Source of the DNA: Candidatus Aminicenantota bacterium
GTDB taxonomy: Bacteria > Acidobacteriota > Aminicenantia > Aminicenantales > Aminicenantaceae
Reading direction: 5' to 3'
DNA length: 35,906 nt
Assembly (NCBI GenBank): GCA_016783445.1
Contig: JADHWO010000021.1
Span: 1 to 35,906 of the forward strand
A program made the position numbers and the translations under genes. The notes under the pieces are model-generated. The model was not told where the DNA came from. It did no database searches and saw only the letters and a list, made by a program, of their open reading frames with translations. Shown here piece after piece: positions 18,779-27,798 of this stretch (position 1 is its first letter; the number at the start of each line of letters is the position of its first letter).

Positions 18779-19263
18779 CGTATCTCCTCGAGATTTATTT
18801 CTTTTACAATATCTTTTGGCTCAAATAAAAGAACGCCCCTTTCTTTTGTCTTGCGGAAAATAATTTTAGACTCGTCGATTTTTAAAACGAAGCCGTCAGT
18901 AAATTTATGTCCAACTTTAATAAAGATTGGAAAATCTTCTGGCCCGGTGACTATTGCCGTGTATTGTCCTCTTGCCTTTGCAATGCCGATCAGAGTTATA
19001 TTATCGATAGATATCTGCGGCTCTCCTTCAGCTGGAGCTGTTGTTGTTTCTTCCTGTGCGGTTAACAAATCCCTGAATGGGTCTTTTCTCCCTGCTGGAT
19101 TGTAGGAGGGAGTTGCCTTTTTAGGGACCTCAGTAGTGGCTTCTGTTTTTAACTCCTGTTTTTCCTGCTTTTCTTCTTCTTGTTTCTTTTCCTGTAGCAA
19201 GGCAGTTTGTGTACAAAGACAGAGAAAGGCTACAAAAAGAAAAAAAGTTAGTGTTTTTTTCAT
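18775..19263 (-). CDS. pilP: Type IV pilus assembly protein PilP
   Basis: YNPAGRKDPFRDLL, ITLIGIAKARGQYTAIVTGP; synteny between pilO and pilQ. Confidence 0.85.
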   Translation of the reverse strand: MKKTLTFFLFVAFLCLCTQTALLQEKKQEEEKQEKQELKTEATTEVPKKATPSYNPAGRKDPFRDLLTAQEETTTAPAEGEPQISIDNITLIGIAKARGQYTAIVTGPEDFPIFIKVGHKFTDGFVLKIDESKIIFRKTKERGVLLFEPKDIVKEINLEEIR

Positions 19264-19838
19264 TTTCCCCCCTTTTTTCCTTTTTTCGCTTTTGATTCAG
19301 GAGGCACTTCACGAAAGATATATGTTTTGGCTGTAAAAGCCGCTGTTATTGTATCGTCTTCAGTTTGTTTCGTGAGAGCTTTTATGGAGAAATCTTCTAT
19401 ATTAAAGAGGCGCGAGAAATTACTAAGGCGGTCGAAAAATCTTGCTAAATTATGGAAATTACCTGTTATTTCTACTGGGATTGGCCACTCGAAGTAAAAT
19501 TCCTTATTGACTTCCCTTTGAGGTTGAAATTTTGCAATGTTAAGACGGGAATCGAGGGCAAGCTGGTGCATATTTCTCAGGACATCCCATACTTCTTTTC
19601 TGTCAGGAATGATAGCCTCGAGTTCTTTTAAAGTTCTGCTTATGGTTACGAGCTCTGCTTCAATTTTATCCAGATGTCTCTTTTTGCCCTTCAGCCTATT
19701 CAAGTTTTCTTCAGCGGTTACCTTCTCTTCTCTGAGGCTGTTGAGCACAGCGTTTTTGGGTTTAAAATAGGCTATATAAAGTATTATGACAGCAACTAAA
19801 GCCATCGCAACATGTCCGTACCAGGGCCAATCTTTCAT
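19260..19838 (-). CDS. pilO: Type IV pilus assembly protein PilO
   Basis: Single N-terminal TM, coiled coil, VPVEITGNFHNLARFFDRLSNFSRLFNI-like region; synteny. Confidence 0.88.
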   Translation of the reverse strand: MKDWPWYGHVAMALVAVIILYIAYFKPKNAVLNSLREEKVTAEENLNRLKGKKRHLDKIEAELVTISRTLKELEAIIPDRKEVWDVLRNMHQLALDSRLNIAKFQPQREVNKEFYFEWPIPVEITGNFHNLARFFDRLSNFSRLFNIEDFSIKALTKQTEDDTITAAFTAKTYIFREVPPESKAKKGKKGGK

Positions 19839-20434
19839 TTTTTCTCCTTTTTTGCGCCTTCTTTTTTTGGCGGTGGAGATGGCGCCGGGAGAACGTACTT
19901 TGCCGTTATGGCAAAGTCATAAAATTGATTATTTTTCATTTTCCTCTGAGTAGAGGAGATGAGATTTACATTGTTTAGATAGGGGTTTTTTTCTAAATTC
20001 TCCATATAATCTGCTACAAGATTGTTTGAGACCGCTCTGCCCCTTATTTGAAGAACTTGATTTTCGTAAGAGACATCAGTCAGCCATACCCAGTAAGGGA
20101 TGCTTTTGCTGAGTTCATCCATTATAGCTACTGCAGCATCCTGGTGTGATTTTAATTGATTGATGAGGGCAATTTTTTTCATAATGGTTTCTGTTTGTTC
20201 GTTAACTTGATTAAGCGTGGCTTCAACCTCTATGTATTTTGCTTTTTCCAGGTTTATTTCGTCTAAAGCAGCATTTTCTTTACCGATAGCCTTCTGTTGA
20301 TTTATGAAATAGGCGGCAGCAGCTATAACAATAAGCCCGATAATAAAGGGAGTCGGAACAGGCTTTTTCCCCTTTTCTTCCTTTTTGGGAGCTGCTACAG
20401 CCTTTTCAGCTTTTATTAAGTTTATTCGAATCAT
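19835..20434 (-). CDS. pilN: Type IV pilus assembly protein PilN
   Basis: MIRINLIKAEK start, TM, LSKSIPYWVWLTDVSYENQVLQIRGRA; ATG at 20434 preferred over upstream TTG. Confidence 0.88.
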   Translation of the reverse strand: MIRINLIKAEKAVAAPKKEEKGKKPVPTPFIIGLIVIAAAAYFINQQKAIGKENAALDEINLEKAKYIEVEATLNQVNEQTETIMKKIALINQLKSHQDAAVAIMDELSKSIPYWVWLTDVSYENQVLQIRGRAVSNNLVADYMENLEKNPYLNNVNLISSTQRKMKNNQFYDFAITAKYVLPAPSPPPKKEGAKKEKK

Positions 20435-20438
20435 GGTT

Positions 20439-21518
20439 TTATTCTTCCATTTTTCTTGTTGCAAGTCCAGTGGCTACTCCAAAAAGAGGAGCCATTTCCT
20501 GGAAATAAACTGGATCCAATTTTTTTTCGCTATAAGAGACATTTTGAAAAGGATTAAAGACTTCTGTTTCTGTGTTGAACTTTTGCTCAAAATATTTAGG
20601 AAGGTCTTTTAGCTTTGCAAGTCCGCCGCTCAAAAAGATTTGTTCAATCTTTTTCTGTCCCTCTTCTCCTGCTTCATAAAATGAGAATGTCTTTTCGATC
20701 TCCTCAATAATACTTTCGATATTTGTATTCAGGACGGTTTCTATCTGTTCTGTAGGAATGTCTTTTACAGGTATTCCCTTAAGCACTTTTTCCGCGTCAT
20801 CAGGGTTGAGGCCCAGGTCTTTTCGTATATTTTCAGTGAAAAAAGACCCCCCGATGGTCAGGTCACGGAACAGCTGAGGCCTTCCTTTTTCAGAAATGAC
20901 GATGTTGGTTACATTGGCTCCGAGATTGATCAGAGCAACTGTCTTTTCTCGGAAAATCTCCGGATAGTTTATTTCCAAAGCGTTTTGAAGGGCAAAAGCA
21001 TCCACTTCTATGGCATCCAAATTTTTGCGCGCTTGCTGGACCGCATTGCTATAGTTGGTAACCTTATCTTTTTTTGCGGCGACAAGAAGAATATCCATGT
21101 TTTTTTCTTCTGAATGAGGAGGTGGTTTCAGGATAGCATAATCCACGTTTGTCTCTTCATATGGATAAGGGATATTATGCCTTGCCTCCCAGATAATGGA
21201 TTCTGCTAACTCTTCCGTTTCCATAGAGGGGAGGGATATCTTTTTTATTATTACTGAGCTGCCGGAGATAGAGATGACGACGTTTTTATTTGATATCTTG
21301 TTTTCATCAAATATCATTTTTATGGTTTCAGTCACAGCTGTGGAGTCCATGATCGTCCCTTCCACGATCGCATCACGGGGGAGGAATTCAAGGCCTATAT
21401 TAGCAACTTCATAGAGTTCTTCCCCTCCTTTTTTCTTTGATTTAAACTCGACAGCTTTGACAGAATAGGAGCCGATATCCAGCCCAACCAGTCCTTTGTC
21501 TTTTTTGAGACCAAACAT
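20439..21518 (-). CDS. pilM: Type IV pilus assembly protein PilM (actin-like ATPase)
   Basis: KGLVGLDIGSYSVKAVEFK, VALINLGANVTNIVI, IFLSGGLAKLKDL. Confidence 0.93.
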   Translation of the reverse strand: MFGLKKDKGLVGLDIGSYSVKAVEFKSKKKGGEELYEVANIGLEFLPRDAIVEGTIMDSTAVTETIKMIFDENKISNKNVVISISGSSVIIKKISLPSMETEELAESIIWEARHNIPYPYEETNVDYAILKPPPHSEEKNMDILLVAAKKDKVTNYSNAVQQARKNLDAIEVDAFALQNALEINYPEIFREKTVALINLGANVTNIVISEKGRPQLFRDLTIGGSFFTENIRKDLGLNPDDAEKVLKGIPVKDIPTEQIETVLNTNIESIIEEIEKTFSFYEAGEEGQKKIEQIFLSGGLAKLKDLPKYFEQKFNTETEVFNPFQNVSYSEKKLDPVYFQEMAPLFGVATGLATRKMEE

Positions 21519-21531
21519 ACTTTTCTCCCTG

Positions 21532-22059
21532 TTATAAATTCAAACTGGGGTGTTCTGTTTCGAATTTTTCTTTGAGTTTTTTTTCTACTCCCTTGGGAAC
21601 AAGGTCTTTGAGGCAGCCGCCTAGCATGAAAATTTCCTTCACTAGATTTGAACTGAGGAAGGAGTAGCTGAGATTGGGCGTCATAAAAAATGTTTCGATG
21701 TCAGGGTCAAGTTTTCTGTTCATCAGGGCCATTTGAAATTCGTATTCAAAGTCTGATATAGCTCTTAATCCCCTTATAACAACTTTGGCACTATTTTTTT
21801 TCGCGAATTCAACGAGAAGGCCATCAAAAGCTATTACCTTGGTATTATCGTAATCGCTGAAGATTTCCTGGATCATGCTAATTCTCTCTTGAGTCGTGAA
21901 TAGGGGTTTTTTCTTGGGATTTTCTAAAACAGCAATGACGATGTCATCAAAAACTTTTAATCCTCTATTGATAATATCAACATGCCCGTTCGTGATAGGA
22001 TCAAAAGATCCTGGATAGACAGCTTTCTTCTCATTTTGGGATTTATTGCTTTTGCTCAT
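21532..22059 (-). CDS. coaD: Pantetheine-phosphate adenylyltransferase
   Basis: AVYPGSFDPITNGHVDIINRGL, VVIRGLRAISDFEYEFQMALMNRKL, LSSNLVKEI; start at internal ATG assumed. Confidence 0.94.
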   Translation of the reverse strand: MSKSNKSQNEKKAVYPGSFDPITNGHVDIINRGLKVFDDIVIAVLENPKKKPLFTTQERISMIQEIFSDYDNTKVIAFDGLLVEFAKKNSAKVVIRGLRAISDFEYEFQMALMNRKLDPDIETFFMTPNLSYSFLSSNLVKEIFMLGGCLKDLVPKGVEKKLKEKFETEHPSLNL

Positions 22060-22403
22060 TTTAGTTAAGTTACTATTATCAAAAAAATTATCCTTTGTCA
22101 ATTTATAAATTCACTAAAAATATAGGATAAATAAATTTTGTTTTATTGAAAATTATTGTGAGAAATTCGCCAGTTTTTGTTTCATACATCGGATTCATAA
22201 ACAAAGACGGGGTTTTTTATAAAATTTTCTCTTTTTCCTGAAGCTCTTTTTGTATAAATCATTTCAGTTCGGACTTTTTGGGTTTCTATATGGTTGCAAA
22301 GAAACATTTTGCAGTCAATACTCTGTTGGGAGGGTTTGAGGGGTGAATTTTAAGGTTTTTTCCTCCCCCCTAGGGGTTAGAGACCTCCCCGCTTAAGAGG
22401 AGT

Positions 22404-22434
22404 AAAAAGGGGTCGCGTCTCAACATTTGACATT
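22404..22434. repeat. 31-bp dispersed repeat copy A
   Basis: AAAAAGGGGTCGCGTCTCAACATTTGACATT, identical to 30788-30818. Confidence 0.92.
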
Positions 22435-22588
22435 GTGTTCAGGTCTTTCCCTGTAGAATTTCTCTTTTTTTTTAAAGCGAATCAAATTAAAATAGTATAA
22501 AGGATCGAGAAAGATTCGAAAGGGAGGAGGTCGCAAGCCAGGTACCCCTTCTTTGAGGACTAATGTGCACCCCTGGCAGGGAGAAAAG

Positions 22589-23314
22589 ATGAAAGAACAC
22601 AAATTTTTTAGACAAATAGTCACCTGTGCAGTTATTTTATCTGTTCCTTTTTTCTCTTTTACTAAAGAGGAAGATCCCTATGCCGGGAAGAGAAAGGAAA
22701 TGGTCAAGAGGCAGCTTAAGGCACGGGATATAAGGGATGAGAGTGTCCTTGAGGTCATGGGGAAAGTTCCCCGTCATCTTTTTGTCGAGCCGGGTTTGCG
22801 CAACCAGGCTTACAGGGATCATCCTTTGCCTATTGATGAAGGCCAGACGATTTCCCAGCCTTATATCGTGGCATTGATGACCCAGAACCTGAAGCTTAAA
22901 AAGGGAGAAAAGGTGCTGGAGGTTGGCACTGGCTCAGGCTACCAGGCTGCTGTGCTTGCGCATCTGACAGATAAAGTTTATTCGGTTGAGATAAGAGAAA
23001 AGCTGTCAAAAAAAGCTGTTAAAACGCTGAAAAAGCTAAATTATAATCAGGTTAAGGTCAAATGGGGCGATGGCTATTTTGGCTGGGAAGAGTTTGCCCC
23101 TTTTGATGCTATTATTGTGACCTGCGCAGCCAATCATGTGCCCCCATCTCTTCTTAAACAGCTAAAAGAAGGAGGTAGACTTATCATTCCCCTCGGTAAT
23201 CCCCTTTATTTCCAGACTCTGACTCTCATCACAAAAATAGAGGGCAAACCAGAGGTTAGGCATGTTTTAGATGTTCGGTTTGTTCCCATGGTTGGAGAAG
23301 CCCAGAAAAAATAA
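22589..23314 (+). CDS. pcm: Protein-L-isoaspartate O-methyltransferase with predicted N-terminal signal peptide
   Basis: [55 protein letters not shown]-term [34 protein letters not shown] at 22589. Confidence 0.9.
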   Translation: MKEHKFFRQIVTCAVILSVPFFSFTKEEDPYAGKRKEMVKRQLKARDIRDESVLEVMGKVPRHLFVEPGLRNQAYRDHPLPIDEGQTISQPYIVALMTQNLKLKKGEKVLEVGTGSGYQAAVLAHLTDKVYSVEIREKLSKKAVKTLKKLNYNQVKVKWGDGYFGWEEFAPFDAIIVTCAANHVPPSLLKQLKEGGRLIIPLGNPLYFQTLTLITKIEGKPEVRHVLDVRFVPMVGEAQKK

Positions 23315-25705
23315 AGCCAGCATGTAGCCTCCGGCTGCCAGAAGTAAAACAAGATTGTATCCTCCCCAGAAAGCAATCATTAGTGCAAGAATTGAATTGA
23401 CAACAGAGGAGAAGGCATTTGTAGCCCAGGCCCAAGGGATAAACTTTTTTCCTTGCTCTCCAAGCAGCCGGATTCCTGAAGGGAAGGGAAATCCCATAAG
23501 GAAGCCGAGAGGGAATATAATCAGAAACGTCAGGACCATTTTTATAAAAAGATTGAGGCCTATAAGGTTTTTTGTAAAGAAAGGAAAAAGAAGAAGATAA
23601 ACAACAATGAGTCCTGTGCAGGAAAGAAGGCTCCATTTGAGATTTCTTTTTAAGTTTTCTCCCAGGAGACGTTTGGAAAAATAGCTCCCTAATCCGCATG
23701 AGAATAGCAGAGAGAAGATAATGGCTGATGTTGAATAAAGGGGATGGCCCAGAAAGAGGATGAATTTTTGTATAAAGGTTATTTCCACAAACATAAAGCT
23801 CATTCCGATCAGGCTGAAAAAGAAAAAAGTATTCGAGGCGACGCCTCTTCTTCTGGATTTTCCCTTTTGAAAGGCAAGTAAAGGCAGGAGGATTAGGACA
23901 AAGGCTAAAATGACAGATTGAAAAAGAAGAAGAGGGACTAAAAACTGTCCCTGAAGTAAAGGAAGCCATTTCTGGCTAAGTGCCCTGAATGTTTCTTTCA
24001 GTTTATTCATCTTGAAGAAATTATAGAAAAAGGGCCGGTTATCAGTTGTGGGCCTTAGCTGGAAGATGTAATCCCTGTAAAGCTCTTTTCTCTCTGCGGG
24101 AGAAAGAAGCTGCTTGGTAAGGTTGTAATAAAAAGATTTTTCGAATTTGTTATGGATGTTGGTTTCTTCAGGTTTAATACCGGGGTAGTAGACAAGGTCA
24201 AAAAGGCATCTGTCTGTAAAATCTTTGAGCTTCTGGATTTCTGAGTTAGTAAAGGGGCTTTTTTTTATGAAGTAGCTTATGGTCCCCCAGCTCCTGATGG
24301 CAATAATACGGGAGGATGGGTCCATGTTGTTTTTTTCCAGGGCTTCGATCCAGGTCGCCAGAATTCTTGCCTCCTGCCTGGGAGGAGGAAGCAGGTAGAG
24401 ACTCATGCTGGCAAGTCCATTAGGAGAGAGCCGGCTTAGAATATGGGAAAAAGAATCAACTGTATAGAGGTAATTTTCGCTAAAACCGTACATGCCTGTT
24501 CCGGAGGCACCAAAGACGTCAGTTAAGGAAAAGACAATTAAGTCATAAACGTTTTTCTCCTGTTTCAGATGAGAACGGCTGTATGCTGAAACAAAACGAA
24601 TATTCTCTTTATGGTAGATGTTTCCGGTGAATTGAGCGAGCTCCTCACGAAGCAGTTTTATGATTAATGGATTGCTCTCGATGACTTTTATCTGAGGGGC
24701 TTTGAAATAAAGAGCGGCTAGAACATCCAGGCCTCCTTTAGGCTCGATGATGAGGGTGCTGGGGTTTTTGGTTAAGGAATAAGCAAGGGAAGAAGGAAGA
24801 TAAGAGAGGAATTCCAGCGAGTCTCCGGAGTCTTTAAAAGATGTGACAGCAGAAAGCTCCCCTCCGTCTATAGATAGGCCAAGTTGAGGAGGAAGCTTTT
24901 TGTCGTAGAGGAGGCTCAGTCCCGGAGCGTATCTTGTTGCAGATGACTCCAGAATGTCGATACGGGATATGGCATTCCATTGTGTTAAAAGATGTTTTGC
25001 ATTGGGGTATTTAAGGGACACAGGAAGAGATTTGTAGGGAGAAATCCTGAAGCTCAGCCAGGAAGGAGAGGATAGGAAAAGGGCGATTTCTGCTGCCATA
25101 AGGAAGACCAGAAGGAGTTTAAAGGAAACCGGCCTTTTTATGCAAAAAAGGAATGAAGAGAGAAGGGCAAGGAAAGAGATAAAGATAATGACTCCTCTGT
25201 CTCCCTTTGGCAGGAAGGCAAATAATACAAGTAGGGTTCCAGTCCCTGCACCCAGGAGGTCGGAAAAGTAAATCCTGTTCACAAGGCTCGAAGCCCTGGA
25301 GATAGCGAAAGATATTGTCAGGCCAGCGAAGAAAAAGGGAATGCTGAGCAGGATATAGTATAAAAAGATGAAAAAGATTTGCCCTTTATCCCAGGAAAGT
25401 TTGAAGAAGTCAAAGGGAATCTGGTTGCAGAGAAAAAAACTTATAAGGATAGTTAGAGAACATAGGAGAGAGCTGTATGATAAGAATTTATCCTGTTCGA
25501 TAGAGGGAAAAGTTTTAAAGAAAGATAAAAAGGAACCGCTGGCTCCATATCCTAAAAAGGCAATACTGATCACCAGGAAGGCAAAGTGGTACTGCTGGGA
25601 GATAGAAAAATACCGGATTAGAGTTATTTCCAGGCAAAGTGTGGCGGAAGAGATAAGGAATATTCCCGCCAGAGTATGGTTTTTCATTTCTGACATTTCT
25701 AACAC
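23267..25705 (-). CDS. Large integral-membrane spermidine-synthase-like protein
   Basis: N-terminal multi-TM ([29 protein letters not shown]), central methyltransferase-like domain ([61 protein letters not shown]), C-terminal TMs. Confidence 0.8.
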   Translation of the reverse strand: MLEMSEMKNHTLAGIFLISSATLCLEITLIRYFSISQQYHFAFLVISIAFLGYGASGSFLSFFKTFPSIEQDKFLSYSSLLCSLTILISFFLCNQIPFDFFKLSWDKGQIFFIFLYYILLSIPFFFAGLTISFAISRASSLVNRIYFSDLLGAGTGTLLVLFAFLPKGDRGVIIFISFLALLSSFLFCIKRPVSFKLLLVFLMAAEIALFLSSPSWLSFRISPYKSLPVSLKYPNAKHLLTQWNAISRIDILESSATRYAPGLSLLYDKKLPPQLGLSIDGGELSAVTSFKDSGDSLEFLSYLPSSLAYSLTKNPSTLIIEPKGGLDVLAALYFKAPQIKVIESNPLIIKLLREELAQFTGNIYHKENIRFVSAYSRSHLKQEKNVYDLIVFSLTDVFGASGTGMYGFSENYLYTVDSFSHILSRLSPNGLASMSLYLLPPPRQEARILATWIEALEKNNMDPSSRIIAIRSWGTISYFIKKSPFTNSEIQKLKDFTDRCLFDLVYYPGIKPEETNIHNKFEKSFYYNLTKQLLSPAERKELYRDYIFQLRPTTDNRPFFYNFFKMNKLKETFRALSQKWLPLLQGQFLVPLLLFQSVILAFVLILLPLLAFQKGKSRRRGVASNTFFFFSLIGMSFMFVEITFIQKFILFLGHPLYSTSAIIFSLLFSCGLGSYFSKRLLGENLKRNLKWSLLSCTGLIVVYLLLFPFFTKNLIGLNLFIKMVLTFLIIFPLGFLMGFPFPSGIRLLGEQGKKFIPWAWATNAFSSVVNSILALMIAFWGGYNLVLLLAAGGYMLALFFLGFSNHGNKPNI

Positions 25706-25748
25706 AGGATTATAAAGTAAATAAGATTCATGTCCCTGTCAACAAAAA

Positions 25749-25798
25749 GACAAAAAGGGACAAAAAGGGGTCGCGGACAAAAAGGGGTCGCGACCCCT
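25749..25798. repeat. Tandem GACAAAAAGGGGTCGCG (2 exact copies plus truncated third) ending in 16-bp palindrome AGGGGTCGCGACCCCT
   Basis: Copies 25759-25775, 25776-25792; partial 25749-25758; palindrome 25783-25798. Confidence 0.9.
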
Positions 25799-25842
25799 AT
25801 TGCTTTTCCTTGTCTCTTGTGATAATTTTGAAAAAAACCGAG

Positions 25843-27243
25843 ATGATTAGATTTGGGACATCAGGGTGGCGCGGAATCATGGGGGAGGAATTCACATTTC
25901 GAAATGTAAGGATTGTTGTCCAGGCTATATCCAATTATCTGAAGAAAAAATTTCCCCGAAAAAAAATATCGGTTATTGTTAATTACGATACCCGTTTTCT
26001 TTCAGAAAGATATGCTTTCGAGGCGGCAAAAATCCTCACACACAATCAGATTCATGTTTATCTGACAGACCGGGATGCCCCTTCTCAGGCTCAAGCTTAC
26101 CAGGTGATGAAAAGAAAAGCTCAAGGAGGAATTAATTTCACTGCCTCTTTTAATCCTCCTGAATACAACGGCCTCAAATTCAACACAGAAACCGGTGCTC
26201 CTGCCCTACCGGAGATTACAGACAAAATAGAAGAGGAAATAAAACTCTTAAAAAAGGATTTTTCTTTCTGCCCCTATTACGCCAGGAATGAATATCTTGA
26301 AAGAATAAATCTTCAGGAAGATTATCTTTCTTTTATACAGGATAAGATCGATTTTGACCTCATCCGGAAGTCTAAGGTAAAAGTTGCCGTGGATTTGCTT
26401 TATGGGACAAGCCGGGAATATCTGGATGAGATTCTTGAAGAGAACCATATTCCAGTAGAGGAGATCCACGGCTATATCGACCCATATTTTGGCGGGGTCG
26501 CTCCTTCCTGTTCAGAGGAAAATCTTGGAGAACTGAAGAAATTTGTGAAGGAGAAAAAATGCCACCTGGGGATCGCTACCGATGCAGACGGTGACCGTTT
26601 CGGGATTGTTGATGAAAAAGGAAATTTTATAATTCAAAACTTGATTCTCTCTTTACTGCTGGATTATCTTGTTTCGAAGAAAAAGTGGAGAGGAGGTGTT
26701 GCCCGCTCTGTGGCAACAACGCATCTTATTGATCGGATCGCAAGAAAATACGACCTCCCTCTTTATAAAGCCCCTGTCGGATTCAAATACCTGGCGGATC
26801 TCTTCCTGAAGAAAAAAATCATTTTTGGGGGAGAAGAGAGTGGCTGTGTAGCCATAAAAGACCATCTTCCGGAAAAAGACGGCATTTTCGCCGGCCTCCT
26901 GGTAACAGAAATGGTTGCTGCCATGGGGAAAACCCTGCGTGAGCAGATAGATGATTTGTTTTCCAAATATGGAAAGAGAGTGGGGATGCAGAAGATAGTT
27001 CCTTTAAACGCAGAAAACGAAATGAAGCTGAGAAAACTAATGAAAAATCCTCCAAGCCAGCTTAACGACAGGAAAATTTTCAATGTTGAAACCATTGACG
27101 GGATAAAATTAGATTTTTCCGATGATGACTGGTTTCTCCTGAGGTGCTCGGGTACAGAACCTGTTATCCGGTGCTATGCGGAATCCAGCTCGAAGAAAGA
27201 ACTGGAGAAGCTCATGGGATACGGACTGGAGCTGGTATCATGA
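25843..27243 (+). CDS. Phosphohexomutase (phosphoglucomutase/phosphomannomutase family)
   Basis: MIRFGTSGWRGIMGEEF, TASFNPPEYNG phosphoserine loop, DADGDRFG metal loop, GGEESG, RCSGTEPVIR. Confidence 0.93.
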   Translation: MIRFGTSGWRGIMGEEFTFRNVRIVVQAISNYLKKKFPRKKISVIVNYDTRFLSERYAFEAAKILTHNQIHVYLTDRDAPSQAQAYQVMKRKAQGGINFTASFNPPEYNGLKFNTETGAPALPEITDKIEEEIKLLKKDFSFCPYYARNEYLERINLQEDYLSFIQDKIDFDLIRKSKVKVAVDLLYGTSREYLDEILEENHIPVEEIHGYIDPYFGGVAPSCSEENLGELKKFVKEKKCHLGIATDADGDRFGIVDEKGNFIIQNLILSLLLDYLVSKKKWRGGVARSVATTHLIDRIARKYDLPLYKAPVGFKYLADLFLKKKIIFGGEESGCVAIKDHLPEKDGIFAGLLVTEMVAAMGKTLREQIDDLFSKYGKRVGMQKIVPLNAENEMKLRKLMKNPPSQLNDRKIFNVETIDGIKLDFSDDDWFLLRCSGTEPVIRCYAESSSKKELEKLMGYGLELVS

Positions 27244-27551
27244 GAGGGAAAAAAGAGAAAAGCACCTTATCCTTTCGCAAAAAACTTATTATTGCAGCTA
27301 TAAGCTTTTTTTTTGTGGTCCTGCTTTTGGCCTCTTTTTTTGGGAAAAAAGGTTTAATTGAAATATACCGTGTCCAGAGAGAGCATAAAATTTTATTCCA
27401 TGAAATAGCACGCCTTGAGAAAGAGAAGAAAAAACTGGAAAGAGAGATAGAGGAACTGAAGAATAATCCGAAGGCAGTCGAGAAAAAAGCCCGGGAAAAG
27501 CTCTGGCTCATGAAGCCGGATGAAGTCGTTATTATAAAAAAAGAAAAATAA
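27240..27551 (+). CDS. Septum formation initiator, FtsB/DivIC-like
   Basis: Single TM then coiled coil and KKAREKLWLMKPDEVVIIKKEK; ATGA overlap with upstream gene. Confidence 0.82.
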   Translation: MRGKKEKSTLSFRKKLIIAAISFFFVVLLLASFFGKKGLIEIYRVQREHKILFHEIARLEKEKKKLEREIEELKNNPKAVEKKAREKLWLMKPDEVVIIKKEK

Positions 27552-27599
27552 ATACTTCTCATTTAATTTAACCTGGATTATTCACGAGTCGAGATTGCT

Positions 27600-27685
27600 G
27601 CAGATGCGAGGCGTAGGGTATGAAGCTGTGGTTCTCCACTGCGAATACCCTGCAACGAAGCATATGAGGTGAGGTCGGCTCGCCT
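27600..27685. other. Structured intergenic element (candidate ncRNA or mobile repeat)
   Basis: GGGTAT(27616)/ATACCC(27645) enclosing GTGG-TTCT-CCAC, followed by AGGTGAG-GTCGG-CTCGCCT hairpin (27667-27685). Confidence 0.45.
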
Positions 27686-27798
27686 GTAGAGTAAAAAATG
27701 CCGACATAAAAATAAAGTGAACCCATTGGAGAAGGTTTGAATGTTAATTCTGAAAAAGAATCAATATAATATGCTTGTATCATTGAAAATATAAAAGT

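Noticed and set aside
23256-23969. 237-aa minus-strand ORF overlapping the membrane spermidine-synthase-like gene
   Set aside because: Same-strand alternate frame within a strongly supported CDS; composition is typical of frame-shifted reading.
25705-25745. TTGACA and TATAAT-like boxes upstream of the membrane protein (minus strand)
   Set aside because: Spacer is about 22 bp, too long for a normal sigma-70 promoter.
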